Source: Actinoalloteichus hymeniacidonis (lineage in GTDB: Bacteria; Actinomycetota; Actinomycetes; Mycobacteriales; Pseudonocardiaceae). From it: DNA of 64,000 nucleotides. The number at the start of each line of letters is the position of its first letter. Positions within the stretch are counted from its first letter, which is position 1. A program made the translations under genes and the position numbers. Of the stretch, positions 62,101 through 64,000 are shown piece by piece. The stretch lies in NCBI RefSeq assembly GCF_014203365.1, contig NZ_JACHIS010000001.1, forward strand, positions 5,208,001 through 5,272,000. The letters are read 5' to 3'. The notes below the pieces were generated by a model. That model was not told the origin of the DNA and searched no databases. It saw only the letters and a program-made list of their open reading frames with translations.

Positions 62101-62551
62101 CCAGCCGCACCACGGTCCAGCGCAGCAACGGCAGCTCGGTGATGCGAAACGGCCTGCGCAGCTCCTGGGCCACGATGTCGGCCAACGCCTCGGATCGCCC
62201 GTCCCGGACATCGCCGATGTCGAACCGCGTCGCCCGGACCGGTTGTGGCGGGTGCACCACCTGGCGTGGTTCGCCACCGACCTCCGGATAACCGGTGCGC
62301 AGGATCTCGTGTCGACGGCCGAGCTCGGTGCAGGCCCGGTCGAGTCGGTCGAGGTCGAAGGCACCGGTGATCCGGATCGTCGCCAGCGCGTGGTGCGCGA
62401 CGCTCTCCGGCGCGAGTCGATGCAGGAACCAGATCTGTTCCTGTTGCAGTGACAGGGCGCTCTCGGCCGCCGCGGCCGGTTCGGCGATCAATGGCGGAAG
62501 TGCCGGTTCGCATCGCGCCGAGTGCGACCCGCCTGCGGTGTCGTCGGTCAT
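59192..62551 (-). CDS. NRPS module C-A-PCP with altered condensation site
   Basis: 1119 residues. C domain (about 30-460), A domain (about 490-985), PCP (about 1000-1075), basic tail. The C domain lacks both histidines of HHxxxDG: the aligned text is SDLLDDG (Ser162, Asp163, Gly168). The A domain is intact: ATSGSTGQPKIV, FDTSVMDIW, NEYGPSEAT, YRTGDLARH, KLRGYRIEPAEI and NRNGKVDE. The PCP has NFFDIGGHSLLL. Specificity positions 235, 236 and 239 read D, T, M; no substrate is predicted. No thioesterase or terminal reductase follows. Overlaps the SET gene by 4 bp. Confidence 0.93.
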   Translation of the reverse strand: MTDDTAGGSHSARCEPALPPLIAEPAAAAESALSLQQEQIWFLHRLAPESVAHHALATIRITGAFDLDRLDRACTELGRRHEILRTGYPEVGGEPRQVVHPPQPVRATRFDIGDVRDGRSEALADIVAQELRRPFRITELPLLRWTVVRLADTEHELIVVRSDLLDDGRSFALLLREFTALYNADAQGIEIEQRTAMPPGQYRDFARWQRAALATSALGAQLAYWRERLADLPPLLDLPMDHPRPAAQSFRGETLRVELPTEIAAGIRAFCAAQRATPFEVMLAAFYTLLYRYTGQRDLCVGSWFPGRETPGTEELLGRFVNTVLLRCEVDATLGFRDLVAKVRAGVQDAKANELLPFTELIRVLNPAREAGRNPLTDVFFSMDDSPLPQLDLAGATGISTEHGNGSTKMDLNVRVLPSGPDPAAGAESADDRITMLWEYAADLFDPATVRRMADSWQRLLTDAITRPTAPLFELAVLSPQDRVLVLDEWNPERDQPTDDGPLVHHAVRAQARRTPDAPAIREGVREVGYAELVQRADSLAVILRDRGVRPRTVVGVCLPRGADLVIAELAVLFAGAAYLPLDPENPPARMADQYAAADAVLIITDSVVADRLPGDLRRLSMDRLPIAAQAVEDAPPDATTPDDLAYLIATSGSTGQPKIVMIEHGSLTNAVAWRCRRCELGTTDRIAQVASPGFDTSVMDIWPTLVSGATLYVPDQDTRLDPERLRTWLVDERITVTELPTALAERVLTLPWPAGPAMRTLITGGDRLRVRPAADLSFRVLNEYGPSEATATATAGEIEPVGVGQGPPDIGRPITGVAGYLLDAWRRPVPPGVTGELWIGGVGVARGYHGAAAITSERFVPDPFAAVPGRRMYRTGDLARHLPDGRIAFLGRRDRQIKLRGYRIEPAEIVEALRAHPEIVDAVVLATADGAGEKRLVAYLEAVDRPMLRQQVREHLADRLPRYMVPADFVLLDSLPLNRNGKVDERALPAPGPAERALDFRAPDTGTQRWLAEVWCTVLGLDRVGLDENFFDIGGHSLLLASVQRELAARGHELSIVTFFEYPTIHDLARFLDDRAGDAGRDAAESERAVRRGVGRARLNRRRAAVRSAGGVDAVGDR

Positions 62552-63126
62552 CGGCCCTGCCGGGGCGCTTGAGCACCGGCCTCCACCGGCTGCAGGGCCG
62601 CGAGCACCGAGTCAGACGACTCGGGTGCAGGCTCGCTCAGGTAGCCGGCCAGGTGGCTGGGCTGCCAGGATGGGTCGGCGCTTCGGTAGCGGTAGCCCCG
62701 AATCACCGATCGACAGCCGGTCGCGCCGCAGAGGCACCGGGAGACGGCGATGCTCACGTACTCGCTCGTCTCGTAATCCCAGGTGATCTCTTCGTCCGGC
62801 CCGATCTCCCGAAGCGCGATGAAGTCGAATCCACCCCGGTCGTTGTCCCGAATCCCGGTGTTGGGATCGCAGGAGTGGTTGATGTCCCGAGCTGGTGTGG
62901 TCAGGTCGACATGGGAGTCCCAGCCGACCTGGAAAGAATGGGTGGTGCGAGTCGGCACGATTCGCTCGACATCGCCGACGACCACGGTCTGACCGATCGC
63001 GAATTCCGAGGTGGAAACGACACAGCGACCTTTATCCGGATCCACCACGATCTGCAACCCAGCACCGTCGATGTTACCCGTGATACGCGCTTCACCTGCA
63101 CCGACGCCAGAATCCCGCTGTCGCAA
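62548..63126 (-). CDS. SET domain protein in the NRPS operon
   Basis: 192 residues. SET motifs are NHSCDPN (83-89) and EEITWDY (112-118), with a post-SET CLCGATGC zinc-type cluster (Cys131, Cys133, Cys138). SET proteins are SAM-dependent lysine methyltransferases, so this may methylate a carrier/NRPS protein, another protein or a small amine substrate. It is translationally coupled (ATGA) to the NRPS module. TTG start with GGAAGGA seven bases before; an in-frame GTG is seven codons downstream. Confidence 0.87.
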   Translation of the reverse strand: MRQRDSGVGAGEARITGNIDGAGLQIVVDPDKGRCVVSTSEFAIGQTVVVGDVERIVPTRTTHSFQVGWDSHVDLTTPARDINHSCDPNTGIRDNDRGGFDFIALREIGPDEEITWDYETSEYVSIAVSRCLCGATGCRSVIRGYRYRSADPSWQPSHLAGYLSEPAPESSDSVLAALQPVEAGAQAPRQGR

Positions 63127-63244
63127 CGCACGTTCCTTCCGTAGTGTCTTCCACCCCGAGGTCCGACTCGATCAACCCCCGAATTGTGTACCGCTACGGC
63201 ACAGCTCTCGGGACAATCGAAACTGAACGATCGAGGTCTCGAAT

Positions 63245-63346
63245 ATGAACGGTGACCAGAACTTCCCCGCCGACCACCGGCGGTTCGACGAATCCGCGAA
63301 CCCGGTGATCGGCTATCTCGTTGTCGCCCCGAAAGGCGGCGAATAG
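63245..63346 (+). CDS. Possible 33-codon small ORF
   Basis: ATG at 63245 with GAGG eight bases upstream, stop TAG at 63344-63346. The peptide begins MNGDQNFPADHRRF and ends VVAPKGGE. It lies alone on the plus strand in the 300-bp space between the SET gene and the partial MFS gene. No homology is recognised; it may be chance. The rest of 63127-63428 shows nothing else. Confidence 0.25.
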   Translation: MNGDQNFPADHRRFDESANPVIGYLVVAPKGGE

Positions 63347-63428
63347 CCGAGGCCGAAACGCGCCTACCCGCGCTCGGCGAATCCACTTCGGCAGCATTCG
63401 GCGGCGACCACGGACCGTCATCCGCCCA

Positions 63429-64000
63429 TCAGGCGCCCTCCGAGGGAGTCGACGGATGGCGACCCAGCGCCTGGAGCCCGATCACGTCGTCGGGGGTGGC
63501 GTCCGGGCTGTCGTCCATGAGCCGGGCCAGCCCCGAGGTCGACGCCACCGCCGCCAGCAGCGCGATGGCCGCCGCGACCAGCAGGTATGCCAGAGCGATT
63601 CCCCGACCCGGTCCCATCCCGATGACCGCGCCGACGGTCGATGCCAGTCCTGCACCGGGAGCCTGCAGCGGCTCGAAGGCCGCCGCGCAGGCCGCGATCA
63701 GCGCAACGCCGATCGGGATCGCCGCCCACCCACGCACCGTGTCCATCGCGAGGACCCCCGGCCGGAACCGCTCCGGCACCTTGATCTCCACGATCGCGGC
63801 GTGCAGGCCACGGAGCATGGTCAACCACAGTGAGGTGCCGAACACGCCGATCCCGATCGTCAACGGGTCCGCACGCACACCGGTCAGCAGGACGAAACCG
63901 GCCAGCAAGAGCGTGCACAACAGCACGCTGCGCATCCGACGGCGAGGCGGGCCACCCCACACCGCCATGGCGAGGCCGCCCAACACACCGGCGGACGCCG
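63429..64000 (-). CDS. MFS transporter, C-terminal part (5' partial)
   Basis: The frame is open to the window end, so the N-terminal part is missing. About 190 residues with six hydrophobic segments are visible: LLCTLLLAGFVLLTGV, IGIGVFGTSLWLTML and RGIALAYLLVAAAIALLAAV among them. The motif VPERFRPGVLAMDTVRGWAAIPIG resembles the second half of MFS_3-type (EntS-like) exporters, where this loop follows helix 10. It probably continues the export functions of the cluster. The space to the SET gene is 302 bp. Confidence 0.75.
   Translation of the reverse strand, partial: ASAGVLGGLAMAVWGGPPRRRMRSVLLCTLLLAGFVLLTGVRADPLTIGIGVFGTSLWLTMLRGLHAAIVEIKVPERFRPGVLAMDTVRGWAAIPIGVALIAACAAAFEPLQAPGAGLASTVGAVIGMGPGRGIALAYLLVAAAIALLAAVASTSGLARLMDDSPDATPDDVIGLQALGRHPSTPSEGA

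Noticed and set aside
58583-62452. A 1289-codon plus-strand open frame
   Set aside because: It is antisense to the NRPS and MFS genes; the composition is Arg/Gly/His-rich with no domain, a common artefact of GC-rich coding DNA.
1-64000. CRISPR arrays, rRNA genes, insertion sequences
   Set aside because: No regularly spaced repeats, rRNA signatures or IS terminal repeats with transposase were seen. The TPR-CHAT gene is therefore not part of a visible CRISPR locus.
45515-64000. MbtH-like protein, ketoreductase or type I thioesterase in the cluster
   Set aside because: Looked for and not found in any frame of the visible part; they may lie beyond the window.

Overview
The window is high-GC (about 70%) actinomycete chromosome. 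GTG and TTG starts are common, and it carries AfsR/SARP-type regulators with BTAD domains, F420-type LLM oxidoreductases, an LAxTG surface protein, a zinc-independent L32 and a large NRPS/PKS-like operon. This fits a Pseudonocardiales- or Streptomyces-like secondary-metabolite producer. The genus is an inference.

Layout. 1-5.6 kb: end of a MarR regulator, a LysR/isochorismatase divergent pair, an NTF2-like protein, a CPBP membrane protease and a NarL-type two-component pair. 5.8-7.4 kb: a zinc-starvation pair, a cysteine-free L32 (rpmF) and a COG0523/CobW-like protein resembling mycobacterial Rv0106/Mrf, with a Zur-like operator. 7.7-17.7 kb: accessory metabolism and regulation, with two AfsR-like STAND regulators, two SDRs, an MFS efflux gene with a coupled leader ORF, an LLM oxidoreductase and a hemerythrin. 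This stretch is bracketed by copies of the 3' flank of a tRNA-Ala(GGC), which look like integration scars. 18.3-33.5 kb: mostly ordinary genes (tRNA-Ala, DsbA-like, MFS, HrpB, an exported 5'-nucleotidase, a cell-wall-anchored choice-of-anchor protein, a second two-component pair, DedA, ArsR, an FAD oxidoreductase and an LLM oxidoreductase).

33.6-44.8 kb is a conflict/defence-type island. A 1905-residue TPR-CHAT (caspase-like) protein is divergent from a small Cys/His-rich protein overlapping a membrane protein gene. Next to it, between two 98-bp direct repeats that differ at one base, sits a HEPN (Abi-like) gene overlapping by 4 bp an HTH-N6-methylase-specificity fusion with no restriction subunit. 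Deletion between the repeats would remove the HEPN-methylase cassette cleanly.

45.5-64 kb is a biosynthetic cluster on the minus strand with almost continuous start-stop overlaps: SET-domain protein, C-A-PCP NRPS, (a plus-strand MFS), KS with a vestigial AT, ACP, class III aminotransferase, YbgC-like thioesterase, FabZ-like protein, KS, half-length KS-like protein, acyl-ligase-like protein, A domain, C-PCP, PCP, and a partial MFS at the window end. Its striking feature is repeated loss of catalytic residues: both condensation domains lack the HHxxxDG histidine, the FabZ-like protein has Glu to Gln, the ligase-like protein has the A10 Lys replaced by Glu, the AT has lost its GHSxG nucleophile, and the KS-like protein has no Cys. 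The two KSs, the aminotransferase, the thioesterase, both A domains and all carrier serines look intact. The product cannot be named from the sequence.
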